The notes beneath the pieces were generated by a model that ran no database searches, was not told the origin of the DNA, and worked only from the letters and a program-made list of their open reading frames with translations. DNA of 51,761 nucleotides from Bacteroidales bacterium (lineage in GTDB: Bacteria > Bacteroidota > Bacteroidia > Bacteroidales > Muribaculaceae). The translations under genes were made by a program, and so were the position numbers. The DNA lies in NCBI GenBank assembly GCA_004553095.1, contig SFMJ01000001.1, positions 1-51,761 on the forward strand, in the 5' to 3' direction. Position 1 is the first letter of the stretch. Each line of letters starts with the position of its first letter. This document shows, piece by piece, positions 34,602-44,700 of this stretch.

Positions 34602-34615
34602 AACGCGCTCTAAGA
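34597..34615. repeat. Dispersed palindrome, copy 7
   Basis: TTTAGAACGCGCTCTAAGA, overlapping the amidase stop and ending 12 bp before the convergent coiled-coil gene. Confidence 0.75.
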
Positions 34616-34626
34616 CGAGATTGGCT

Positions 34627-35184
34627 CTAATCCGGCAAGGATTCGAGCCAATCTTCGTCTATATTTCTGCGGGAGTCTTTTTTAGGGATGATCCGTCCGG
34701 TGGTCATATCGATGACACCGGCGGCTATGTCGCTCGAGGCTTCCGGCTGTTGTTGCGACTTGAGCGAGATGATCTTGGCGCGCAACCGAGTGATCCGGTT
34801 CTCATAACTGCGTTTCATCTCCTCGACCTGATCAAGTTGACGGTCGATCTCGACGAGAGTTCTCTCCATCTCCTCTTGATGCACGAGTTGCGCTTGGAGA
34901 TCCTCGATCTGCTTCTTCAAGGTGGCGATGGATTGAAGATGCTCATTCTCCTTCTTGGCAATCTCCTCCTTCAGCCCTTCAAAGCCATGTTGCAAATCGG
35001 CATATTGCCTCTTCAGATCGTCATATTGAGACTGCGACTTTTCGAGGTCGTCGAGAGCATGGTCTCGTTCGGCGCATGCCTGCTGCAAATCGGCGGCATG
35101 ATTGTCGCATGCCTCCAGCAGTTCATTCAATTCTCTTGAATATCGGCGTGGATGGAGGAATACTTTCAGGGGAGATGGGTTCAT
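34627..35184 (-). CDS. Coiled-coil protein of unknown function
   Basis: A 185-residue, charged protein. Residues about 17-145 form a long heptad-rich coiled coil (ELNELLEACDNHAADLQQAC, YADLQHGFEGLKEEIAKKE, IATLKKQIEDLQAQLVHQEE), followed by a polar tail. No signal peptide or membrane helix. It starts by an ATGA overlap with the end of the receiver/PEP-synthase-like gene, so the two are translationally coupled and likely partners. I do not recognise a family. Confidence 0.7.
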   Translation of the reverse strand: MNPSPLKVFLHPRRYSRELNELLEACDNHAADLQQACAERDHALDDLEKSQSQYDDLKRQYADLQHGFEGLKEEIAKKENEHLQSIATLKKQIEDLQAQLVHQEEMERTLVEIDRQLDQVEEMKRSYENRITRLRAKIISLKSQQQPEASSDIAAGVIDMTTGRIIPKKDSRRNIDEDWLESLPD

Positions 35185-38100
35185 AACTCGGGATGCTCCT
35201 CACGATGAGGGGCAGTCTTAAAGACGACACCCTTAGACTTTCGGCCATTGATGGCTATGGTGAGGGGTTCATCGAACTTGATAATCTTGAGATACTCCGT
35301 TTCTCGTTCACAGGGCAACGACTTGATATACTCACGGTCGATATAACCATTTCCGCGCTCGGTGTCGATGGTGAAATAGCCGGTGCCGAAAGATGTAAGA
35401 TTCTGGAAGAAATGAGTGCCTTGGGAAGGTTCGACACGCAGGCCGGGGATAGCGCACTCGATGATGAGTCTTGCGCCGGAGATCTGCGCCCATCTCACGG
35501 GGATACCGAGCGAAGGGTCGGAAGTACCCCAACGCCCCGGACCGATCAAGATATAAGGGTCACCATTTTTCGACATCACCTCATTGATTTCACCCACCTG
35601 GGCGGCAATGTCGTGAGTTTTGAGCACGTCGAAAGCCTCCGGCTTGACATAAATCAGATACTTCACGCCATCCATCAAGCCATGGCCCAAGGCAGTGTCG
35701 GAGCGCAAGAGCAACTCGCTGTCGTCGGTTTCGGTGACATTATCATCGAGCATCTCCTTCTGGTCGACGATCGGGCGAATCTGAAGCCAATAGACTATGC
35801 CGCGACGGCCATGCTCATCGGGCTTGGGGAATATCTTACCGGCAAATTCGATTTCGACGGGACGACCCATCTCATACTGTCCGGTGGTGAGCATAAACTC
35901 CGAGATATGCGCCAAGGGGAACGAACCATGTCTCAACACATTGGCGAAAGTAAGCACCTTACGCCCCGGACCGATCTCATTATCGCGGATCACCTGGTCG
36001 TTGACATCGAAGGTAGACACCATATACTTCAGGGCACCAGACTTGAAGGCATCAGCCACAGCCACCTTCTGTATATTGAACGTATCGTCGGGAGTGAAAC
36101 GATAATTCTCCACATCCTTCAGGGGGAGAGCATGGAGATAAGTCTGTGTATCGCGCAGGGCGAGTTGTAATGTAGAGGTTTGGAGCACCTTATCGGGGTG
36201 TGCGGGAGAGAATCTGAGCGCCTTGCCACCATCCACGATATAACTACCCAGGCCGGCGGCGAGTTCGACGACACCCTCCTCGGTTTTCTCCTCTCCTACG
36301 GGATAATAATTGAGCGAGCGGCCGACGCCGGAGAAATTGGGATAATAGAAACCATCGTGATCATCGCCCACCATACCCTGGAGTATTACCGCCATCTTCT
36401 CCTGGTCGATGACATTGCTGGTGGCATTCATATAAGCCTTCGAATCGGCGAAGAAAACGGAGGCATATACCGCCTTAACGGCATCGCAGAGCATATTGAT
36501 ACGAGCCTCGGGATCCTCGAGATATGGCACCATATACGTGCTATATATGCCGGCGAATGGCTGATAATGAGAATCCTCTATCAGCGACGAACTGCGGACC
36601 GCCATCGGGCGTTTCACCACATTGAAGAAGGCAGCCAGGTCGGCACGCACCTCGGGGGTGAAATCCGCTTCAAGGAATCTTCGCAAGATCTCTTCATTGG
36701 GGAGCGATGACAGGGCGTCGGGATAGAGGTTGTTGCGGTCCATGAACTCATCGAAGATATCGGTGCAGACCACAAGTGTGTGAGGGATAGTGATTTGTAC
36801 ACCCTCGAAACAATCGCACACCGGGTGTCGCTTGATGATCTGGTCGATGAAAGCAAGACCGCGCCCCTTGCCACCCATAGAGCCGCTGCCGACACGAGCG
36901 AAATTGCTGTAATCGTCATAGCAATCCTTCTGAAAGACAGCCACAACGCCGCGGTTCTTCATGCGTCGATAGCGCACGATACACTCGAACACGAGCTTTC
37001 TTACTTTGGGAGCATCAGCGATATCGATAAACTCGAACTGGCGGAGGAAATCGGCTATCGGGAAGAGGGCACGCGAATATAGCCAACGGCTGATGCAGTT
37101 GGTGCTGCAATAATAATGGAGGAGATCGTCGGGAATTTCGAAGATCTTATGTTGCAACTCGCGGAGGTTCTTGATACGCATCAGTTCACGGCCATTGCCG
37201 GGATACTTCACGATGAAATCGCCGAAACCGAACTCCGACGACACTGCCTTGCGGAGGTCGATAGGGAGAGTCTTCGAGTTCTTATCGAGGAATACATAAC
37301 CCAAATCTTCGGCTTGTTGGCGATTTTCCGCCTCCGAGCTTTCCATAATGACGGGAGCCCAAGGGCGTCGCTCGCGGAGATACTTTGCCACGGCGAAACC
37401 GGCACCCGGGTCCTTCTCCCCATTGCGAGGGAAGCGGGCATCGGTGACCAGCCCCATGATATTATCGCGATACTTATCGATCAGCGCCGTAGCCTCCTCA
37501 TAATCGCGTGCCACCAAGACCTTGCAGCGGCCACGCATGCGGAGCATACGCTCATGTTCATTGAGGGCCTCCGTGCTGAAGACCATCGACTGCTTGAGGA
37601 GGAACTTGAAGAGATAAGGGAGGATCGAACTATAGAAACGGATTGAATCCTCTACGAAGAGGATGGCTTGGATTCCGACATCCACCAGGTCATGGTCGGC
37701 ATTCATCTTATCCTCGATCAGTTTGATGATAGCCACGATCAGGTCGACATTTCCGAGCCACGAGAAGACATAATCCACACCGCGGAGGTCTTCATTGGCG
37801 ATGCGGCGTCTCACCTCATTGCTGAATGGGGTTAGCACCACAAATGGGATGTCGGGATAAAGAGCATCGATATGTACAGCCTCCTTGAAAGTTTCGCTGA
37901 TATCGACACCCGGCATCGCTATGATAAGGTCATAATTTTTATTTTTGAGTTCCTCGTAAGCCTCGACATAATTTGCTACCTTGGTGAATCGAGGAGCCGA
38001 CGACAGATTGAGCGCCACATACTCATCATATACCTGCTCCTCGACTCGGCCATCCTCCTCGAGGATAAAAGCATCGTAGGGGGTGGCAATCAGCAGGATA

Positions 38101-38186
38101 TTGAAGATGCGTCGTTGCATCAACTCTTGGAACGCCGTATCCTTCAGATACAGGCGGCTCAGCATCGTGTCGTCTACACTCTTCAT
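35181..38186 (-). CDS. Receiver-domain / PEP-synthase ATP-grasp fusion protein
   Basis: A 1001-residue cytoplasmic protein with three parts. Residues about 28-150 look like a degenerate receiver domain (YDLIIAMPGVD without a clear acidic pocket). Residues about 173-310 look like a full receiver domain: acidic pair in LFVEDS (179-180), phosphoacceptor Asp in LVTDARFP (249), Ser in MESSEAE and Lys in FLDKNS (302). Residues about 430-880 match the nucleotide-binding domain of PEP synthase/pyruvate phosphate dikinase: GSGSMGGKGRG (433-443), MAVRSSSLIEDSHYQPFAG (about 528), LQIRPI near 830. The phosphohistidine and PEP-binding domains of those enzymes are absent, so it cannot be a complete PEP synthase. 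Similar proteins occur in Bacteroidota as 'PEP/pyruvate-binding' proteins. The gene follows hemD by 12 bp. Confidence 0.75.
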   Translation of the reverse strand: MKSVDDTMLSRLYLKDTAFQELMQRRIFNILLIATPYDAFILEEDGRVEEQVYDEYVALNLSSAPRFTKVANYVEAYEELKNKNYDLIIAMPGVDISETFKEAVHIDALYPDIPFVVLTPFSNEVRRRIANEDLRGVDYVFSWLGNVDLIVAIIKLIEDKMNADHDLVDVGIQAILFVEDSIRFYSSILPYLFKFLLKQSMVFSTEALNEHERMLRMRGRCKVLVARDYEEATALIDKYRDNIMGLVTDARFPRNGEKDPGAGFAVAKYLRERRPWAPVIMESSEAENRQQAEDLGYVFLDKNSKTLPIDLRKAVSSEFGFGDFIVKYPGNGRELMRIKNLRELQHKIFEIPDDLLHYYCSTNCISRWLYSRALFPIADFLRQFEFIDIADAPKVRKLVFECIVRYRRMKNRGVVAVFQKDCYDDYSNFARVGSGSMGGKGRGLAFIDQIIKRHPVCDCFEGVQITIPHTLVVCTDIFDEFMDRNNLYPDALSSLPNEEILRRFLEADFTPEVRADLAAFFNVVKRPMAVRSSSLIEDSHYQPFAGIYSTYMVPYLEDPEARINMLCDAVKAVYASVFFADSKAYMNATSNVIDQEKMAVILQGMVGDDHDGFYYPNFSGVGRSLNYYPVGEEKTEEGVVELAAGLGSYIVDGGKALRFSPAHPDKVLQTSTLQLALRDTQTYLHALPLKDVENYRFTPDDTFNIQKVAVADAFKSGALKYMVSTFDVNDQVIRDNEIGPGRKVLTFANVLRHGSFPLAHISEFMLTTGQYEMGRPVEIEFAGKIFPKPDEHGRRGIVYWLQIRPIVDQKEMLDDNVTETDDSELLLRSDTALGHGLMDGVKYLIYVKPEAFDVLKTHDIAAQVGEINEVMSKNGDPYILIGPGRWGTSDPSLGIPVRWAQISGARLIIECAIPGLRVEPSQGTHFFQNLTSFGTGYFTIDTERGNGYIDREYIKSLPCERETEYLKIIKFDEPLTIAINGRKSKGVVFKTAPHREEHPEL

Positions 38187-38198
38187 AACTTAGAGCTC

Positions 38199-38963
38199 TT
38201 AGGCTTCTTCCTTACTCATTTTTTCGAGGAACGCATCCAGAGCGCCGGTCATGGACTTATGCTCGGCATTGGGGGCAGCGAGGTCGACGCGGAGGTCGGC
38301 ATCCTCGATAGCCTTGACGGCAGTAGCACCGAAAGCGCCAAGATAGATGTGCTCCTTATTCTGCTTGAAGTCGGGGAAATTCTTCTTCAGCGACGCGATA
38401 CCGGCGGGGCTGAAGAAGAGAAGCATATCATAATCGAAATCCTCACCCGGTTGGAAATCATTGCTCACAGTGCGGAAGATCACCACCTTGGTAACATCCA
38501 AGGGATGTTCCATCAAGATGCGGTCCTCATCCTTATGGACATCCGAGACCGGGAAGAGCAACTTCTCATCCTTATTCTTATCCAAAGCCGCCAAGAGAGC
38601 CGCGTCATCGAGTTTGCCGGTAGCACCGAAAGAGATCTTGCGCTTACGGTAGACGATATACTTCTGCAAATAGAGTGCGATAGACTCAGTGGTGCAGAAA
38701 TATTTCATAGTGTCTGCCACCTTGACACGCATCTCCTCGCAGAGGCGGAAGAAATTATCGATTGCTGCACGAGAGGTAAAGATCACACCTGTATAGTCTG
38801 CAAGATTCACCTTCGCTTGACGAAACTCCTTAACAGTGAGACCCTCAGTCTTGATGAAGGGTCTGAACACTACCTCCACACCATACTTCTTAGCGATGTC
38901 ATAGTAGGGAGATTTGTCTCCTGCCGGTTTAGGCTGTGATACAAGTATCTTCTTTATTTTCAT
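38199..38963 (-). CDS. hemD: Uroporphyrinogen-III synthase
   Basis: A 254-residue HemD-type protein that would close hydroxymethylbilane to uroporphyrinogen III for haem and corrinoid synthesis. The bilobed HemD pattern is visible: KILVSQPKP at the start, VIFTSRAAIDNFF in the first lobe, and LLFFSPAGIASLKKNFPDF and AFGATAVKAIEDA in the second. The family is poorly conserved, so this rests on these short blocks and on the typical DUF4271 neighbour (29 bp upstream). No other haem gene is nearby. Confidence 0.85.
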   Translation of the reverse strand: MKIKKILVSQPKPAGDKSPYYDIAKKYGVEVVFRPFIKTEGLTVKEFRQAKVNLADYTGVIFTSRAAIDNFFRLCEEMRVKVADTMKYFCTTESIALYLQKYIVYRKRKISFGATGKLDDAALLAALDKNKDEKLLFPVSDVHKDEDRILMEHPLDVTKVVIFRTVSNDFQPGEDFDYDMLLFFSPAGIASLKKNFPDFKQNKEHIYLGAFGATAVKAIEDADLRVDLAAPNAEHKSMTGALDAFLEKMSKEEA

Positions 38964-38992
38964 TCAGTTAATGATTTATTTGCTCGCTTGAT

Positions 38993-39871
38993 TTATAGGA
39001 TTTTCACACACATTAGGTTCGCCATAACGTATGTCAATATGATGGGAACTATTTCCAAACTGCAAAGATAGTATAAAAATAGCAACCACGACGAAACTTG
39101 GGTAAAGAAAATTCTAAAACCTTGTATTAAAAACACTATTTTTCCAATAATAAATATCACAATAGAGATGATGAGCACTACCCTATTCCAGTCCGGGAAA
39201 CTCATCATCAGCATCGCCAGAGGGAACAGCGCCAAAGCCTGAAGGCCCAACGAAGCCGCCGAAGCCTTGACCCAGAGGCGAGTATGGTCGCTGTCGGAGA
39301 ATACGCTACCCACTATCCAGTAAGTCAATGCGATAACAGCGCTGTATCCGGATGTGGCTCCGATACAGAGCAAGATGCCGACTGCCTTATTTTCAATCAT
39401 CTTGGTGCTATCGACAGCCCATGATTGTGGGTATGTGATCAGCGACACCCACAAGATGATGCCGGCACAAATCACCCACATCAGATTGAGCATCACCAAA
39501 AGCATCGTCTCCTTGACAGTCTCATCGAATGCATTATGGCGCATACGAATATCAGTAAGGTGAGATATTAATGATTTAATATACTTCGTATTACCCTTAA
39601 ATTTGAGTCCGATAGCGCAGAAAAGCAATGCAATAGCCAAGTATATCCACGACATCAGATCCCATCCTTGGGGCTTCGCCACGACCGTATTGTCGCGGAC
39701 GTAAGCCGCAGCGGGATCTTCTATCAGGATGCCCATCTTCACCTCTCCCGGTATGGGGGTAACCACCGAGTCGGCCAAAGCGGCAGCCACCGAGTCGGTA
39801 GTCGTCGTATCGGTCGGCAGGGCATGATTCCGCGCCGGGAGTTGGGTATGTATGCTATCTCCGCTTTTCAT
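38993..39871 (-). CDS. DUF4271 family membrane protein
   Basis: A 292-residue protein with a Thr/Ser-rich N-terminal region (residues 1-70, DTTTTDSVAAALADSVVTPI) followed by seven or so hydrophobic helices from about residue 75 to the C-terminus (WIYLAIALLFCAIGLKF, TMLLVMLNLMWVICAGIILW and others, ending YLCSLEIVPIILTYVMA). DUF4271 is Bacteroidota-specific and without known function. It is typically adjacent to uroporphyrinogen-III synthase, as here. The gap to the epimerase is 10 bp. A TATCTTTG element inside the 3' end (39063-39070) might serve hemD, but its -33 region is poor. Confidence 0.85.
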   Translation of the reverse strand: MKSGDSIHTQLPARNHALPTDTTTTDSVAAALADSVVTPIPGEVKMGILIEDPAAAYVRDNTVVAKPQGWDLMSWIYLAIALLFCAIGLKFKGNTKYIKSLISHLTDIRMRHNAFDETVKETMLLVMLNLMWVICAGIILWVSLITYPQSWAVDSTKMIENKAVGILLCIGATSGYSAVIALTYWIVGSVFSDSDHTRLWVKASAASLGLQALALFPLAMLMMSFPDWNRVVLIISIVIFIIGKIVFLIQGFRIFFTQVSSWLLFLYYLCSLEIVPIILTYVMANLMCVKIL

Positions 39872-39881
39872 CTATTCTCTA

Positions 39882-40976
39882 TTAGTCCGCTGATTCGGCA
39901 GAACTTCTCTTCCCCTTTTTATCCTTCTTATCCTTGAGCCATCCTGCCTCGCGATACCATGCAATGCTCTGTCTGACACCCTCTTCGAGCGATGTCTTCG
40001 CTCTGAAGCCGAAACCGCGTTCCGCCTTATCGACCGAGCAATTCCAGTTGCGTTGACGCAAGATACGGTACTTGTCATTGTTAAGAGTGCTCGGTCGGGA
40101 GCGAAGCCAGCCTATCTTATCGCAGATGGCGCAAGCCACCTTCGCTATCCAGAGGGGCAACCTCAAGGGCAAGACGAACTTCTTGCCCATCTCTCGCATG
40201 GCGATGCGACGGAACTCCTTCTGAGTGTAGGCACGCGGCTCCGAGATATGATAGATCTCATCGACCGGCGAATGTTCCAACGCTTCGCAGGCAGCCTCCG
40301 CCAGGTCTTGCGCATAGATGAAGGTGAGCATCTGCTTGCGATAGCCCACACCGAAATCCACACCCTTCCTGATCGAATCAAACATCAGGAAATAGTCATG
40401 ATCCCAAGGACCATATATCCCTGTAGCTCTGAATATTATGTATGGTATTCCGGCAGTGGCAAGCCAGAGTTCAGCCTTCAACTTGGAGGAGCCATAGCGC
40501 GTATTGGGATGAGGGATCATCTCTTCATGATAGGGGCTATAGCCACGTTCATCTTGCGGACCGAGCACCGACAGACTGCTGATGTAGAGCAACTTGTCGG
40601 GCACCTTGTCGGTGTGGTGTAGCGCTCCGGTGAATACCTTGAGATACTCATAATTGATACGGCTGAAATCGGAATAGCGACCCACCTTGGTAGCGCCGAG
40701 ATTATAGATGATATAATCCCAACGAAATTCACCCATGGTCTGATTGATGCTCTCTATTACTGCAGCGGGGTCGTCGAAATCGAAATTGATAAACTTGATA
40801 CGAGGGTCGGTGAAACGGTCGCGGCGAGTAGACTGCCTGACTCCTGCCCACACCTCATATCCACGATGGAGCGCCTCCCACACGAGGTATCCACCCAAGA
40901 AACCACCGGCACCCACCACCAGCACACGCTTGGTCTCCGCCGGGGTCAACTCTGTTATTTCCCTTATCTCCTCCAT
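39882..40976 (-). CDS. NAD-dependent epimerase/dehydratase (SDR family)
   Basis: A 364-residue extended short-chain dehydrogenase. The Rossmann dinucleotide loop is RVLVVGAGGFLGGYLVWEAL (about residues 19-38), and the active-site YxxxK is TRYGSSKLKAELWL. The family LYISSLSVLGPQ, FRATGIYGPWDHDYFLMFDS and ISEPRAYTQKEF blocks are present. It probably acts on a nucleotide sugar or a related polyol. The gene overlaps the deacetylase end by 13 bp, which suggests a joint role in envelope carbohydrate or lipid modification. The C-terminal tail is lysine-rich. Confidence 0.88.
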   Translation of the reverse strand: MEEIREITELTPAETKRVLVVGAGGFLGGYLVWEALHRGYEVWAGVRQSTRRDRFTDPRIKFINFDFDDPAAVIESINQTMGEFRWDYIIYNLGATKVGRYSDFSRINYEYLKVFTGALHHTDKVPDKLLYISSLSVLGPQDERGYSPYHEEMIPHPNTRYGSSKLKAELWLATAGIPYIIFRATGIYGPWDHDYFLMFDSIRKGVDFGVGYRKQMLTFIYAQDLAEAACEALEHSPVDEIYHISEPRAYTQKEFRRIAMREMGKKFVLPLRLPLWIAKVACAICDKIGWLRSRPSTLNNDKYRILRQRNWNCSVDKAERGFGFRAKTSLEEGVRQSIAWYREAGWLKDKKDKKGKRSSAESAD

Positions 40977-41680
40977 AATCGCGATCTTCTATGATGAGGC
41001 CTCCCCTCGATGATCGAAAATTCATATCCCTCACGCTGTAGCCACTCGATGCAACGTGGCAAGGCATATTCCAACTTCTCGCGGCTCTTCAGCGAATCGT
41101 GAAACACAATAATCGATCCGGGTCGTGCATATTTTTTTACATTCTCCACCACTCTTTGTGCCGACACATACTTGCTGTAATCGCGAGTCACCACGTCATA
41201 CATGATGATGCTGTAACTCTGACAAATATGGGCCGTATACAGGAATGGCATCCATCCATGCGGGGGTCGGAAGAGGTCGCTGTCTATATATCTTGCGGCC
41301 TCCTTGACATCCTCGATATAGCGACGTGCACCCACCTTGAGGCTATTCAGATGGTGCATGGTATGATTGCCCACACGGTGGCCACGTCTTATCACCTCGG
41401 CATATAACTCGGGATGCTTGCGAACATTATCACCGACCATGAAAAAGGTCGCCTTAATCCCATAACGATCGAGAGTGTCGAGAAGCCAGGGGGTGCACTC
41501 CGGGATCGGGCCATCATCGAAGGTGAGATACACCCTCCGATGATGTTCCTGCTGAAGGATGCGGAACACCCCACGTAAGAACGTCTTTCTGAAGAACTTG
41601 GGTGGAAACTCTATCCATGGTCCCAATATCTTCAGAAAATAGCGTTCCGCTAAATTTTCTCTCTTCTCGTTATGACTCAT
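40964..41680 (-). CDS. Polysaccharide deacetylase family protein
   Basis: A 238-residue carbohydrate esterase of the CE4 type. The NodB signature is complete: catalytic and metal Asp in RVYLTFDDGPIPECTP, then GIKATFFMVGDNVRKHP, the metal His pair in RVGNHTMHHL, and the later FRPPHGWMPFLY. It likely removes acetyl groups from a surface glycan. No signal peptide is clear at the N-terminus, so its compartment is uncertain. The overlap with the following epimerase implies one transcript. Confidence 0.92.
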   Translation of the reverse strand: MSHNEKRENLAERYFLKILGPWIEFPPKFFRKTFLRGVFRILQQEHHRRVYLTFDDGPIPECTPWLLDTLDRYGIKATFFMVGDNVRKHPELYAEVIRRGHRVGNHTMHHLNSLKVGARRYIEDVKEAARYIDSDLFRPPHGWMPFLYTAHICQSYSIIMYDVVTRDYSKYVSAQRVVENVKKYARPGSIIVFHDSLKSREKLEYALPRCIEWLQREGYEFSIIEGRPHHRRSRLWRR

Positions 41681-41725
41681 CTATCGAGTATTGACGGGGT
41701 TAGAAGACACATCTCTATGAGTCTA

Positions 41726-44700
41726 TTAAGGATGATTCTTAAGATATTCTTCGTATAGGCGTTTGCTACGCGCCATATCGACTTTACCGATAACGGGGTC
41801 TTGGTCAACCAATTCCTTACCGATGATTTGGACATATTGGTTGTAAGCCTCCCAATAAATCGAATCGAGATAAAGGTTATCACCCGACTGCTTGGCATAT
41901 TCCTCGGGCGACATCTTCGCCAAGTCATTGACCAAAGCAGCCACATCGGCGAGTTCGGAGAGCATCGACTCGGCGCTGACACCCTCCTCTTCGGCGACAT
42001 CCGACGGATTGTAGAGGGCATCATACTGCTTCTTGAGAGCCTCGATAGTGAATCCCTTAGTCTTGAGCATAGCTTCAATCTTGGCGGGATTGCCACCGTA
42101 TGACTGATATATTTCGACAAGTCGATAGAACTGATATGGCATCATTCGCGACTCGATGGTGAGAGCGACATTACCGAATTTGGTCACCACCTCGCGGTTG
42201 TAGACCAGATACTCGATCATGCGAGGCATCGTCTTCTCGATCAGAGCGCAAGCCTTCGCCTTGATCTTGGCATCATTGAGACCCTCACCGATGCGACCAT
42301 ACACTTCGGCGAGAGTCAGCGTTGTGCTGTAGCCGTAGGGCCAGATACGCTCCCCAAGTTTATTCTCTAAGAGTTGAGCCACACCGAGTGCCTGCTTATA
42401 CTTCAGAGTCATCCGGGAGGAGTCGTTGGCCTCCTTAGCCAAACGTCCCTCATATATCAACTCGCTGCAGACATCGAGCACCGACATTCGAGTCGAAGAG
42501 AGCATGCGGCGAGCGGTCTCGTCGAAATATGGCGGATTGGGATCATCAGCACCACCCCAGAGATATTTCTTGGTGACCACATCGTATGCGCGGTCGGTGC
42601 GTGCCGGCATATTATCCTGGTATGTAGGCACGAGTTGATGCACCATACCTACACCGCGCAGGTAGGGAGTGAGGTTGACATGATACTCCGTGCCGACGGT
42701 CATACACCAATATATGGGACGAGGCCAACCCTCGGCGGCATTAGTGGCGATGATATCGAGCATCAACAACTCGCTGAGGCTTATATATCCTTTTGACTTC
42801 ACAGCATCTGCATCTGCCAGATTGATGACAATCTTGGGCACGATCAGAGATGTGTCTTGGGGAGCCACCAATCCACGCTCTATCACCTTCTTCTTATCGA
42901 TCGGAATGCTGACAGTCGAAGAGGGCATCATAGGATAGCCATAATCATTATCACGGCCACCACCCTGATAGATATACTTCAGGCTCTGAAGGAGGTCGGC
43001 CTCGGAATTGGAAGTGCCGGGGAGCACGACATCGAGATTGCCGTAAGCATAATCTTGCGGGCGGGCTGTGAAATGAATCGGCTGTGCAGTATAGGTGGTT
43101 TGGCGCATCTGGTTGGCATACCAATCAGAAGCCAAGTAAGAGAGGTTGACTATCTTGACATCGGGACGCACACCCTCCACCTCCTGAGCATACCAGAGGG
43201 GGAAAGTATCGTTATCGCCATTGCAGAAGACGATAGCATTCGGTTCGAGGCTTTCGAGATAATTGATGGCATAATCGCGAGCGACATAACGGCGGCTGCG
43301 GTCATGGTCGTCCCAAGTTTGGCTCACCATCTGAATGGGCACGATGACACCGAGCGCCACAGCAGCAATGGCAGCATATAGTTGGATGCGCTCAGACTTA
43401 AACTTCTTCTCGATCAGATAGATGATCGATCGCCAGAGGGCGGCGACACCCATACCGATCCAGATGGCGAAGGCGTAGAACGATCCGGCGTAGGCATAGT
43501 CACGTTCACGCGGCTGCATCGGGGGCTGGTTGAGGTAGAGCACGATGGCGATACCGGTCATAAAGAAGAGGAAGAACACCACCCAGAACTGCTTGATGCC
43601 TGTCTCGCCTGAATAAGCCTGCCAGATGAGACCGATGAGCCCCAAGATGAGGGGGAGGAAGAAGAATACATTATGTCCGGGATTCTCCGCACCGAGGTCC
43701 TTGGGGAGGAGCGACTGGTCGCCAAGGCGCGCATTGTCGATAAGGGGGATACCGGAGATCCAGTTGCCGGCATCGAGTTCACCCTGCTGGTTGAGCACAT
43801 CGTTCTGACGCCCCACGAAGTTCCACATGAAATAACGCATGTACATGTGGATCAACTGGTAGTTGAAGAAATAGGCAAGATTTTGCGAGTAGGTGGGTCG
43901 ATAGCCCATCTTCTGCGGATAAGTGATCATACCTGAGGGGGTCTGATAGGGTTCCGCTTGCAGGTCGAGTTCCGGCACATTCTCTCCGGTGGTCTTATTG
44001 ACAGCATAGAGTTCCTTGAGGTTGGAGGGAACGGTGTCGAGGGTCACCCACGAATTGTAATAGTTGCGGTGCATTTGGCTATATATTCGAGGGAAGAACA
44101 TATTGAGTTCCGGATTGAGTCTGAGGTCGGACTTATAGTCGCGGAGCACATAATAGTCGCCGCCGCGGGCTGCGAGTGCCTCATTTCTCTTTTTCTCACC
44201 CTCGGTGAGGAATCCATATTCAGAAACAGGGACAGCACCCTTCACACCCTTGGCATAGATGGGAGTTCCCTTATCGATTATGCTCTCATATTGCGGGTAG
44301 TTGATAATCAGGGGATCCATATCGGCGCTCACCATCACAGTGTCTTGGAGGTCGCTGACGAGTTGCTTCTGCTGGCCGGAATAGAGGGTTTCGCCATAGA
44401 GCAGAGGAGTGTCGCCATACTGTTCACGGTTGAGATAGGAGGCGAGGTCGAAGACATTGTCGGGAGAGTTCTGATTCATCGGAGTGTCGGCACTTGAGCG
44501 GATTAAGATCAGCGCATAGCTGGAATATCCGACGAAGATCACGGCGATGCTCCACATGATCACGTTCAGAGCTCTGAGCGAGAGCAACTTGAAATATGGA
44601 GAGAAGAAGAATCCTGCCACCGCAGCCCATACGATCCAACCGAACCACCATCCATGACCCATGAAGAAGATGCCGCTCACCAGAAGAGTGAGGAGCGACA

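Noticed and set aside
35193..36170. Long plus-strand frames opposite the receiver/ATP-grasp gene (also at 37872-38939)
   Set aside because: The minus-strand protein has clear domains and motifs; the plus-strand products look like complements of a biased coding sequence.
26280..39070. An 18-bp identity, TTCCAAACTGCAAAGATA, at 26280-26297 and 39053-39070
   Set aside because: It centres on the common TATCTTTGCA promoter/initiator word on the minus strand, and the second copy is inside DUF4271 coding sequence with no good -33 box; likely chance.
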